NCBI GenBank assembly: GCA_022827165.1
Contig: JAJDTN010000331.1
Location: 1 to 5,751, forward strand
DNA length: 5,751 nt
Direction of reading: 5' to 3'
Source of the DNA: Candidatus Latescibacterota bacterium
GTDB lineage: Bacteria > Latescibacterota > UBA2968 > UBA8231
Positions within the stretch are counted from its first letter, which is position 1. Every line of letters starts with the position of its first letter. This document shows, piece after piece, positions 1-5,751 of the stretch. The translations under genes were made by a program, and so were the position numbers. Under the pieces are notes generated by a model. The model was not told the origin of the DNA. It searched no databases and saw only the letters and a program-made list of their open reading frames with translations.

Positions 1-896
1 AGATCGACGCCGGCGCCGTGGGGATCGTGGCCCAGAAGCTGGGCGAGGCGGAGGCGATGGCCGAGGGCGGGATCGAGGACATCCTGATCCCCTACAACAT
101 CGTCGGGGCCCCCAAGATGCGGCGGCTGACGGAGCTGGTGAAGTCGGGAAAGACGACGCTCACCGTGGCCGCCGATTCCGCCGCCACCGTGGAGGGGATC
201 TCGGCCGCCGCCGCGGCGGCGGGCTGCGCGGTGAGGGTGATCGTCGAGATGGACACCGGCGGCGGCCGCGTGGGCGTGCAGTCGCCGCGGGAGACGCTGG
301 AGCTGGCGCGGCTCATCGACCGCCTGCCGGGGACCGAGTTCCTCGGCGTCATGACCTACCCCAGCCGCGAGGGGGCCCGCCCCTTCCTCGACGAGGTCCG
401 CGGGCTGATCGCCGGCGCCGGCCTGCCCCTGCACATGATCAGCGGCGGCGGCACCGGCAGCGAGGAGGTCTCCAAGGCGATCGGCTGCACCGAGACGCGC
501 ATCGGCTCCTACGCCTGGGAGGGCATGACCCGCGTCGGCCGGCGGGAAGACCTCGACCCGTCGCGCTGCCCCCTGCGCCTGGTGACCACCGTCGTCTCCA
601 CCTCGGTCCCGGGCCAGGCGATCGTCGACGCCGGGATGAAGGCCTTCACCAGCTATCCACCGATTCCCCACGGCTACTGCCTCGAGCATCCGGAGGTCCA
701 CCTCAAGGGCATGTCGGTGGAGCACGGCCACGTGGACACCACTGCCTCCGGGCATACATTCTCGGTCGGCCAGATCCTCTCCTGGATCCCCCTCCACGGC
801 GGCATGACCACCAACCTCCACGACCGGATCTTCGTCCTGAAGGACGGACAGGTGGTCGACGAGTGGCCCGTGGCCGGGCGCGGCCGGGCCCAGTAG
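1..896 (+). CDS. D-threonine aldolase / D-serine dehydratase-like PLP protein (5' truncated)
   Basis: The reading frame is open from base 3, the first in-window start-like codon (GTG at 18) lies inside conserved sequence, and the real start is upstream. The C-terminal ~297 residues are visible. Numbering from that GTG, the alanine-racemase-type barrel shows VEMDTGGGRVGV (77-88), a glycine-rich phosphate-binding loop SGGGTGS (142-148) and RIGSYAWEGM (161-170). The C-terminal beta domain has SVEHGHVD (233-240) and ends in a GRGR tail. Characterised family members use PLP and a divalent metal to cleave D-3-hydroxy amino acids or dehydrate D-serine. The PLP lysine, normally near the N terminus, lies outside the window. 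The C-terminal metal site, usually HxC or HxD, reads H260-G-G here, so one ligand appears missing and the activity may differ. The fold is clear; the substrate is unknown. The stop is TAG 894-896, and the next gene starts 27 bases on, probably in the same operon. Confidence 0.85.
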   Translation, partial: IDAGAVGIVAQKLGEAEAMAEGGIEDILIPYNIVGAPKMRRLTELVKSGKTTLTVAADSAATVEGISAAAAAAGCAVRVIVEMDTGGGRVGVQSPRETLELARLIDRLPGTEFLGVMTYPSREGARPFLDEVRGLIAGAGLPLHMISGGGTGSEEVSKAIGCTETRIGSYAWEGMTRVGRREDLDPSRCPLRLVTTVVSTSVPGQAIVDAGMKAFTSYPPIPHGYCLEHPEVHLKGMSVEHGHVDTTASGHTFSVGQILSWIPLHGGMTTNLHDRIFVLKDGQVVDEWPVAGRGRAQ

Positions 897-910
897 ACCG
901 AGCAGAACCG

Positions 911-916
911 AAGGAG
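911..916 (+). promoter_or_regulatory. Ribosome binding site of the thioredoxin-TPR gene
   Basis: AAGGAG lies 7 bases upstream of the ATG at 924. It fixes that start and is one of only two clear Shine-Dalgarno sequences in the window. Confidence 0.75.
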
Positions 917-923
917 CCCAAGC

Positions 924-1820
924 ATGGAGATCCAGCCCTCCGGCGGCAGCGTCGTCGAGGTCGACGCCACCAACTTCGAGCAGGTCGTCCTCCAGGGATC
1001 GCGGGACAAGGTCGTGGTCGTCGACTTCTGGGCCGAGTGGTGCGGGCCGTGCAAGACCCTGGGCCCGATCCTGGAAGACGCGGTCACCGCCATGGGACCG
1101 AAGGTGGTGCTGGCCAAGGTCGACATCGACGCCAACCAGGATCTGGCCATGGCCTTCCGGGTGCAGAGCATCCCGGCGGTCAAGATCGTCAAGAACGGGC
1201 AGCTGGCCGACGAGTTCACCGGCGCCCTGCCGCGCGAGCAGGTGGAGGAGATCCTGCGGCGCCACGTGCCCGAGGCGCCGCCGACCCCGGCCGAGGAGAT
1301 GGGGGACCTGGCCGACGCCGCCCGGCAGCAGCTCGAGATGGGCGACGTGGCCTCGGCGGAGCACCTGTTCTCCGAGGTCCTGCGCGAGGACGAGAGCAGC
1401 GGCCCCGGCCTGCTGGGAATGGCCCGCGTGCGCCTGATGCAGGACGCCGGCGAGGAAGCCGTGCGCAGCCTGGTGGACCGCATCGAGCAGGGGACCCCCG
1501 AGTGGGAGCAGGGGCGGGCCCTGCTGCACCACCTGGAGCTGAGCGCCGCCTGCGAGGGCGGCGGCGGCCCCCGGGCCTGCGCCGAGCGCCTGCTCGCCGA
1601 CCCCGACGACATGGAGGCCCGCTATCTCGTGGGCTGCTGCGCCGCCGCCGCCAGCGACTACGACACGGCCCTGCGCGAGTGGTTCGCCGTGGTGGAGAAG
1701 GACCGCAACTTCCGGGAAGGGGCCGCCAAGGACGCCATGGTCTCCGTCTTCCACCTGCTGGGGCGCCAGCACCCCGCCGTGGCCGACTACCCACAGCGCC
1801 TCTACCGCATCCTGTACTGA
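924..1820 (+). CDS. Thioredoxin-TPR fusion protein, YbbN/CnoX-like
   Basis: This 298-residue protein (E. coli CnoX/YbbN is about 284) has an N-terminal thioredoxin domain (roughly 10-110) and a C-terminal TPR-like helical region (about 125-298). The thioredoxin motif DFWAEWCGPC gives redox cysteines C40 and C43, and the cis-proline is P84 in the SIPAVKIVKNG strand. The tail carries family-typical segments: DDMEARYLVGCCAAAASDYDTA-like helices, then RNFREGAAKDAM and a final YPQRLYRILY. In E. coli CnoX is a cytosolic holdase/co-chaperone that hands substrates to GroEL/DnaK and protects cysteines. E. coli lacks the full CXXC pair, whereas this protein has it, so it could also act as a true disulfide reductase. 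There is no signal peptide, so it is cytoplasmic. The start is set by AAGGAG at 911-916. It lies 27 bases after the aldolase-like gene and converges on the methyltransferase gene. Family assignment is firm; the client range is inferred. Confidence 0.9.
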   Translation: MEIQPSGGSVVEVDATNFEQVVLQGSRDKVVVVDFWAEWCGPCKTLGPILEDAVTAMGPKVVLAKVDIDANQDLAMAFRVQSIPAVKIVKNGQLADEFTGALPREQVEEILRRHVPEAPPTPAEEMGDLADAARQQLEMGDVASAEHLFSEVLREDESSGPGLLGMARVRLMQDAGEEAVRSLVDRIEQGTPEWEQGRALLHHLELSAACEGGGGPRACAERLLADPDDMEARYLVGCCAAAASDYDTALREWFAVVEKDRNFREGAAKDAMVSVFHLLGRQHPAVADYPQRLYRILY

Positions 1821-1835
1821 GACCCGCGCCGGCCT

Positions 1836-2492
1836 TCATCCCTCCCGCCGGCCGACCACCGATACCGCCAGCCACCCCCCCACGGGGAGAATGTGCGACA
1901 CCAGCCGCGGGTCGTCGGCGACCCGGCGGTTGTAGGTCTGGATGCCGCGGCGGCCGTCGCCGGGCTCCAGCACCTCGTGGGCGTGGCCGTGGCCGTTGGC
2001 GTTGTCGGCGATGATCAGCCCGCCGTCGCGCACGTGGCGCAGGGAGAAGTCCAGGTAGCCCGGGTAGTTCTCCTTGTCGGCGTCGATGAAGGCGAGGTCG
2101 AAGGGCCCTTCCGGCTCGACGGAGGCCATCGTCTCCAGGGCCGGCCCGAGACGGACCTCGGCGCGGTCGGCGACGCCGGCGCGCTCGAAGTTGCGCCGCG
2201 TCAGACCGGCGTGCTTCTCCTCCACCTCGAGGCTGATCAGGCGGCCGCCGGGGGGCAGGGCCCGGGCCAGCCAGATGCCCGAGTATCCGGCCAGGGCCCC
2301 GAACTCGAGGATGCGGCGGGCGTTCACGGCGCGGGCCAGCAGGTGCAGCACCTTGCCGGCGTCGGCGCTCACCGAGATCCCGGGGACCCCGGCCGCCGTG
2401 GCCTCGGGCATGACGCTGCGCAACACCTCGTCCTCGTCGACGAACAAGTCGAGGCGGTAGCTCTCCAGGTCGGGATGGGTCGTCCGTGTCAT
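1836..2492 (-). CDS. Class I SAM-dependent O-methyltransferase (caffeoyl-CoA/catechol OMT-like)
   Basis: This 218-residue protein matches the size of the small cation-dependent O-methyltransferases (COMT/CCoAOMT-like, Methyltransf_3/24). SAM motif I is ILEFGALAGYSG (61-72). The acidic residue ending strand 2 is E89 in SLEVEEKH, and post-motif IV is FDLAFIDADKENYPGY (131-146). The family's metal-binding residues are plausibly D137 (or D139) in IDAD plus D163-N164 in the IIADNANG strand. Family members transfer a methyl group to a hydroxyl, often on catechol-like or other small aromatic substrates; the substrate here cannot be read. The ATG (2492-2490) overlaps the stop of the upstream ThDP gene as ATGA and is preceded by GGAGG at 9 bases, so it is probably translationally coupled. 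The same frame stays open far upstream inside the ThDP gene, but that part has no domain and is a GC-rich shadow. It is the last gene of the cassette, and its stop lies 15 bases from the thioredoxin-TPR stop. Confidence 0.9.
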   Translation of the reverse strand: MTRTTHPDLESYRLDLFVDEDEVLRSVMPEATAAGVPGISVSADAGKVLHLLARAVNARRILEFGALAGYSGIWLARALPPGGRLISLEVEEKHAGLTRRNFERAGVADRAEVRLGPALETMASVEPEGPFDLAFIDADKENYPGYLDFSLRHVRDGGLIIADNANGHGHAHEVLEPGDGRRGIQTYNRRVADDPRLVSHILPVGGWLAVSVVGRREG

Positions 2493-4123
2493 TGGGGCAG
2501 GCCTCCGCGGATGGGTACGTGCAGGACCACCGGCCGCGACTCCAGGAGGCCCTGGCGCAGGGCCTCGCGCAGGTGGTCCACGTCCTCGACGCGGACCCCC
2601 AGGGCGCCGCAGGCCTCGGCCGCGGCGGCGAAGTCGAAGGGCCCGAGGCCGCTGCTCCGGGGCTCCCCATAGGCGCGCAGGTCCCCGGAGAGGGTGATCC
2701 CCCAGGCCTCGTCGTCGGCGACGATCATGACGAAGGGCAGGTCCTGCCGGGCGGCGCACTCCAGGTCGGTGAGGTTGAAGGTGGCGGCGCCGTCGCCGGA
2801 GAGCAGGACCACCGGCCGGCGCGGGAACCCGAGGCGCGCCGCCATGGCGGCGCCGACGCCGTAGCCAACGACGCCGCTGGCGCCGCAGGTGAGCCAGGTG
2901 CCGGGGTAGCGGCGGCGGCCGAGGGTCTGGTGGAACCACTGGCCGATGTTGCCGCCATCGGCGATGAGGACCGCCTCCTCCGGGGCCTCCGCCGCCAGAG
3001 CTTCGCAGACCTCCAGGCCGGTGAGCCCCGCGTCGCGCAGGGCGCCGGCGGCGGGGTCGGCGCGCACCGAGGCGTCGAACTCGTCCCGGCGGCGGCGGGT
3101 CTCGGCCAGCCACTCCTCGAAGCCGGCGGTGCCGGCGGCGGTGCAGGCATCGCCCAGAGCCTCGATGAAGGGGGCGGGCCCCGCCAGGACGGACAGGTCG
3201 GCGCGGTCCATGTGGTGCAGCCGCTCGGCGTCGACGTCGACGCGGATCACGGCGGCGTCCGGCCGCAGCGGCGGCGACTGCAGGTAGCCGACGCGGTAGT
3301 CGGCGGCCGCCCCCAGCATGAGGACGAGGTCGGCGTCCTGCAGCAGCGCCGGGCCGCCGCTGGCGGCGCCGACGACGCCGAGGTACTCGGGCCGCGCCTC
3401 GGCCACCGAGCCGCGGTCCCAGATCGGCACGACGCAGGGGACGGCCCAGGCGGCGGCGAAGTCGGCCACCTCGCGGCCGGCGCCGCCGTAGAACACGCCG
3501 CTGCCGGCGACGATCAGGGGCTGCCGGCTCTCGGCCAGCAGCTGCGCCGCCCGGCGCACGGCCTCCGGCGCCGGCGACGGGGGGCGATCCTCCACGGGGG
3601 CGGGCACCGGCGGCGGAGCTTCGGAGAGAGACTCCGTCTGCACGTCCATGGGAAAGGTGAGGTGCACCGGCCCCGGGCGTCCCGAGACGGCCGCGGCCAG
3701 GGCCTCGTGGACGATCTCGGGCACGCGCTCGGCGCGGTCCAGGACGCGGGCGTACTTGCACACCGGCCGCGCCATGGCCACCTGGTCGAAGTCCTGGAAG
3801 TGCCCCTGGCCGGCCGTGCCCAGGGGCCCGGAGCCGGTGACCAGCAGCATGGGAGCGCCGTCGAAGTGGGCGTTCACCACTCCGGTGAGGGCGTTGGCGT
3901 GGGCCACCCCGGAGCTGACGGCGCAGACGCCGACGCCGCCGCTGAGCCGCCCCCAGGCCTCGGCGGCGTAGGCCGCGGTCTGCTCGTTGCGGGTGTCGAC
4001 CACCCGCAGGCCGGCGCGCCCGCAGGCGCCGAAGATCTCGTTGAGGCCGTGGCCGCAGAGGGTGGAGATCCAGGTCACGCCGTGGGCCTGCAGGGCCGCC
4101 ACGAGGGCGTCGGCGCCGTTCAT
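2489..4123 (-). CDS. Thiamine-diphosphate-dependent enzyme, acetolactate synthase-like
   Basis: This 544-residue protein has the three-domain layout of the acetolactate synthase/oxalyl-CoA decarboxylase/benzoylformate decarboxylase superfamily. The PYR domain (1-165) has the activating glutamate E47 in TRNEQTAAYAAEAWGRL, a VSSGVAHANALTGV segment and the SGRPGPVHLTFPMDV end. A short Pro-rich linker (169-186) leads to the central Rossmann-like domain (about 187-335; LIVAGSGVFYGGAG at 203-216). The PP domain (about 365-535) carries GDG at 443-445. Such enzymes make or break C-C bonds next to a carbonyl (2-keto acids, acyl-CoAs, aldehydes); the exact reaction and FAD use cannot be told. Where the family normally has NN after GDG for Mg2+ and diphosphate binding, this protein has D470-D471 followed by EAWGIT. 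The ATG at 4123 is chosen because homology begins there, although no good Shine-Dalgarno is seen. It starts 10 bases after the reductase stop and overlaps the methyltransferase by ATGA. Confidence 0.9.
   Translation of the reverse strand: MNGADALVAALQAHGVTWISTLCGHGLNEIFGACGRAGLRVVDTRNEQTAAYAAEAWGRLSGGVGVCAVSSGVAHANALTGVVNAHFDGAPMLLVTGSGPLGTAGQGHFQDFDQVAMARPVCKYARVLDRAERVPEIVHEALAAAVSGRPGPVHLTFPMDVQTESLSEAPPPVPAPVEDRPPSPAPEAVRRAAQLLAESRQPLIVAGSGVFYGGAGREVADFAAAWAVPCVVPIWDRGSVAEARPEYLGVVGAASGGPALLQDADLVLMLGAAADYRVGYLQSPPLRPDAAVIRVDVDAERLHHMDRADLSVLAGPAPFIEALGDACTAAGTAGFEEWLAETRRRRDEFDASVRADPAAGALRDAGLTGLEVCEALAAEAPEEAVLIADGGNIGQWFHQTLGRRRYPGTWLTCGASGVVGYGVGAAMAARLGFPRRPVVLLSGDGAATFNLTDLECAARQDLPFVMIVADDEAWGITLSGDLRAYGEPRSSGLGPFDFAAAAEACGALGVRVEDVDHLREALRQGLLESRPVVLHVPIRGGLPQ
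2502..2506 (-). promoter_or_regulatory. Ribosome binding site of the O-methyltransferase gene
   Basis: Read on the - strand, GGAGG lies 9 bases before the methyltransferase ATG, inside the last codons of the ThDP gene. It decides the start at 2492 over the much longer open frame. With the ATGA stop/start overlap it points to reinitiation or coupled translation. Confidence 0.7.
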
Positions 4124-4133
4124 CGCGGGGGCT

Positions 4134-5096
4134 TCAGGACCAGGCCGGGTAGCGGAACAGGGGGTCGCCGGCGCCGGCCTCGGGTCCCTGGGCGTCCTGA
4201 TCTTCGGCCGCCGCCGGAGTGGGGTCCGCCGGGGGCGTCGCCTCGGCCGGGGCGGTGCAGGCGTCGACGGCGGGCCAGAACAGCTCGGGGTCGCCCGGCG
4301 GCAGCAGCGAGGCGGCGCCCCGGGAGAGGGTGAAGGCGGCGGCGCGGCGGATCTGGCCCGGGTCGGCATGGGGCTCGTACCAGGTGGGCCGGGAGCGCTC
4401 CACGCCTTCGGGCCAGCGGCCCCGGGCCAGGCTCTTGAGGGCCAGCACCCCCACGCCCTGGTCCGCGGCGCGGGCCACGACCTGGGGGCCGAAGCCGGCG
4501 GACCACAAGGCGCGGTTCACGGGGAACAGGACGGTGTCGAAGGCGAAGCGGTCCATCGCCGCCAGGGCCGCCTCGACGCTGTGGGCGGAGAACCCGAGGA
4601 AGCGCACCGTGCCCGCCTCGCGGGCCTGGCGCAGGGTCTCGATGGCGCCGCCGGCGCCGAAGGCGGTCTCCACGTCTTCGCGGGTGCGCAGGGCGTGGAG
4701 CTGGTAGAGGTCGAGGCGGTCGGTGCGCAGACGGGCCAGGGAGGAGGCCAGCTCGGGACCGGCTTCGGCCGCGGTGCGCTTGTTGGTCTTGCTGGCCAGG
4801 AAACAGCGGTCGCGGTGAGGTTCCAGGGCGGCGCCCAGGAGCTGCTCGGCGTCGCCGTAGGTGGGGGCCGCGTCGACGTAGTCGATGCCGCGCTCGAAGG
4901 CGCGGTCCACCATGCGCCGGGCCTCGGCCTCGCCGCGGCCGCTCACGGTGATGCCGCCGAGGCCGACGACGGAGACCGAGACGCCGGTGGCGCCCAGGGG
5001 CCGCCGGGGCACGCGGCCGGGGTCGGCCCAGCCGCGGCCGGCGCCGAGGCCGAGGCCGGCGGCGGAGGCCACCCGCAGGAAGTCGCGCCGATCCAT
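4134..5096 (-). CDS. Tat-exported aldo/keto reductase
   Basis: This 320-residue protein begins with a twin-arginine signal, DRRDFLRVASAAG (2-14), a short hydrophobic run and a possible cleavage after A24. The AKR (beta/alpha)8 barrel follows. The full catalytic tetrad is visible: D75 and Y80 (YVDAAPTYG), K103 (LASKTNKRT) and H134 (DLYQLHAL). Later elements include GTVRFLGFSAHS (162-173) and LALKSLARGRW (218-228), as in YajO/Tas-like oxidoreductases. Family members reduce aldehydes or ketones, or oxidise alcohols, with NAD(P)H. Tat export would let the protein fold with its cofactor before crossing the membrane. Residues about 281-310 form a low-complexity Pro/Ala/Asp/Glu tail before a final DPLFRYPAWS, an unusual extension. 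An in-frame TTG start at 5132 would add 12 residues before the Tat motif and falls inside a TTGACA promoter-like site, so ATG 5096 is preferred. It is the first gene of the - strand cassette; the substrate is unknown. Confidence 0.9.
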   Translation of the reverse strand: MDRRDFLRVASAAGLGLGAGRGWADPGRVPRRPLGATGVSVSVVGLGGITVSGRGEAEARRMVDRAFERGIDYVDAAPTYGDAEQLLGAALEPHRDRCFLASKTNKRTAAEAGPELASSLARLRTDRLDLYQLHALRTREDVETAFGAGGAIETLRQAREAGTVRFLGFSAHSVEAALAAMDRFAFDTVLFPVNRALWSAGFGPQVVARAADQGVGVLALKSLARGRWPEGVERSRPTWYEPHADPGQIRRAAAFTLSRGAASLLPPGDPELFWPAVDACTAPAEATPPADPTPAAAEDQDAQGPEAGAGDPLFRYPAWS

Positions 5097-5102
5097 GGGC
5101 GC

Positions 5103-5132
5103 AAACCACACCCGGCGCGCGGCGGGTGTCAA
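5103..5132 (-). promoter_or_regulatory. Candidate promoter of the reductase-ThDP-methyltransferase cassette
   Basis: Read on the - strand, a perfect -35 consensus TTGACA (5132-5127) is followed after 18 bases by TGGTTT (5108-5103). The latter is a poor -10 but lies in one of the few less GC-rich spots of the region. Transcription would begin at about 5097-5096, at or next to the ATG, so the message could be leaderless; no Shine-Dalgarno precedes this ATG. The weak -10 keeps confidence low. Confidence 0.3.
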
Positions 5133-5178
5133 GCGGAGCGGGCACGGCGGGCCACGTGCGGGCCCCGGGCCCCGCGGC

Positions 5179-5184
5179 TATTCT
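5179..5184 (+). promoter_or_regulatory. Candidate -10 element of the GH88-like gene (leaderless)
   Basis: TATTCT matches the -10 consensus at four of six bases, including the key second A and last T. It ends 7 bases before the ATG at 5192. That spacing would put the first transcribed base on or beside the A of the start codon, and no Shine-Dalgarno is present. There is no recognisable -35 at the expected distance. Confidence 0.35.
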
Positions 5185-5191
5185 TCGCAGC

Positions 5192-5751
5192 ATGAGAATC
5201 GACACGGACATCACCCCCGAGAGCCTGACCGCGGCCACCGACCGCTTCCTGGAGTGCAGCGGCCGCAAGATCCTCTCCATCGAGCGCAGCTGGGACCCGG
5301 CCGCCGGCGCCCCGGTGTACACGCAGGCCGGCCGCTACACCACCCGCGGGTGGACGGAGTGGACCCAGGGCTTCCAGTACGGATGCGCCGTGCTGCAGTT
5401 CGACATGACCGGCGACGAGCGCTTCCTCGAGCTGGGCCGCACCCACACGGTGGAGCGCATGGCGCCCCACGTCTCGCACGTGGGCGTCCATGACCACGGC
5501 TTCAACAACCTCTCCACCTACGGCAACCTGCGGCGCCTCATGCTGGAGGGCCGCATCCCCCACGACCCGCGGGAGCTGCAGCTCTACGAGCTGGCCGTCA
5601 AGCTCTCCGGCGCCGTGCAAGCGGCGCGCTGGACGCCGACGGCCGCCGGCACCGGCTTCATCCACTCCTTCAACGGCCCCCACTCCCTGTTCTCCGACAC
5701 GATCCGCACCCTGCGCATCCTCTGCCTCGCCGACCGCCTCGGCCACGTCCT
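5192..5751 (+). CDS. GH88-like unsaturated glucuronyl hydrolase family protein (3' truncated)
   Basis: The frame runs from ATG 5192 to the window edge, giving 186 complete codons; about half of a usual 370-400-residue family member is missing. It resembles the N-terminal half of an (alpha/alpha)6-barrel GH88/GH105-type hydrolase. The helix motif RGWTEWTQGFQYGCAVLQFDMTGDERFLEL spans 52-81 (key W54, W57, G60, G64). VHDHGFNNLSTYGNL (99-113) follows, then FIHSFNGPHSLFSDTIRTLRIL (156-177). The two catalytic aspartates of unsaturated glucuronyl hydrolases plausibly correspond to D101 (HDHGF) and D169 (SDTIRTLRIL). Known members hydrate the 4,5-double bond of unsaturated uronic sugars left by polysaccharide lyases and so release the sugar. 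There is no signal peptide, so a cytoplasmic enzyme is expected. It is transcribed divergently from the Tat reductase with 95 bases between the starts. Fold-level assignment is fairly secure; exact substrate and GH88 versus a related family are not. Confidence 0.75.
   Translation, partial: MRIDTDITPESLTAATDRFLECSGRKILSIERSWDPAAGAPVYTQAGRYTTRGWTEWTQGFQYGCAVLQFDMTGDERFLELGRTHTVERMAPHVSHVGVHDHGFNNLSTYGNLRRLMLEGRIPHDPRELQLYELAVKLSGAVQAARWTPTAAGTGFIHSFNGPHSLFSDTIRTLRILCLADRLGHV

Noticed and set aside
1828..1852. Inverted GCCGGC copies at the convergent junction as a two-way terminator
   Set aside because: The stem is only 6 bases with a 13-base loop, flanking bases do not pair, and there is no T tract on either strand. 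GCCGGC is itself a palindrome expected often at this base composition.
863..2014. Alternative + strand frame over the thioredoxin-TPR gene
   Set aside because: The product is mostly Arg, Gly, Ala and Pro without domains, whereas frame 924-1820 holds the thioredoxin motif and a Shine-Dalgarno.
2493..3761. Long - strand open frame continuous with and upstream of the methyltransferase
   Set aside because: It is Arg/Gly/Pro-rich with no domain and lies antiphase within the ThDP gene, whose frame carries clear motifs. The GGAGG and ATG at 2492 define the methyltransferase start.
2486..4333. Long + strand open frame opposite the ThDP gene
   Set aside because: Its Gly/Ala/Val/His-rich product is the typical mirror of a GC-rich coding strand, with no recognisable motif or start signal.
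5097..5132. TTG at 5132 as the reductase start
   Set aside because: It would place 12 extra residues before the Tat motif, has no Shine-Dalgarno, and coincides with a TTGACA -35-like site; ATG 5096 puts the twin arginines at residues 3-4.
5160..5173. Tandem GGGCCCC GGGCCCC in the divergent region as an operator
   Set aside because: Two 7-base copies of G/C-only sequence are easily expected by chance here, and there is no dyad extending beyond the short palindromes.

Overview
This is a gene-dense, very GC-rich bacterial window (by eye around 70% G+C or more, with nearly every third codon position G or C). It holds six protein genes and no stretch above 100 bases without one. I see no RNA gene, insertion sequence, CRISPR array, phage gene or recognisable defence system. 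The host is probably a high-GC environmental bacterium. A Tat-exported aldo/keto reductase, a GH88-like hydrolase and a D-threonine-aldolase-like protein would fit Planctomycetota, Latescibacterota, Gemmatimonadota or similar groups, but the window cannot decide the phylum.

Layout. On the + strand, bases 1-896 are the 3' part of a PLP-dependent D-threonine aldolase/D-serine dehydratase-like protein. It is followed after 27 bases by a thioredoxin-TPR protein of the YbbN/CnoX type (924-1820). Next comes a tail-to-tail junction of only 15 bases. The - strand then holds a compact cassette, in transcription order: a Tat-signal aldo/keto reductase (5096-4134), a thiamine-diphosphate enzyme of the acetolactate-synthase-like superfamily (4123-2489) and a class I SAM-dependent O-methyltransferase (2492-1836). 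The gaps are 10 bases and a 4-base ATGA overlap. A 95-base divergent region (5097-5191) separates this cassette from a + strand GH88-like unsaturated glucuronyl hydrolase (5192 onward), which runs off the window end.

How they may work together. The three - strand genes look like one transcription unit, with the last two translationally coupled. A C-C lyase/ligase-type ThDP enzyme, a methyltransferase and an NAD(P)H reductase could act on one small molecule, but the substrate is not readable from sequence. The reductase is predicted to leave the cytoplasm while the other two are not, which argues against a simple linear pathway. The aldolase-like and thioredoxin genes are probably co-transcribed but have no obvious shared function.

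The most notable points are two active-site departures: HxC/HxD to HGG in the aldolase-like protein, and NN to DD in the ThDP motif. The divergent promoter region may also give leaderless messages both ways. Overall this looks like ordinary metabolic gene content with a few unusual active sites. I found no convincing new system.
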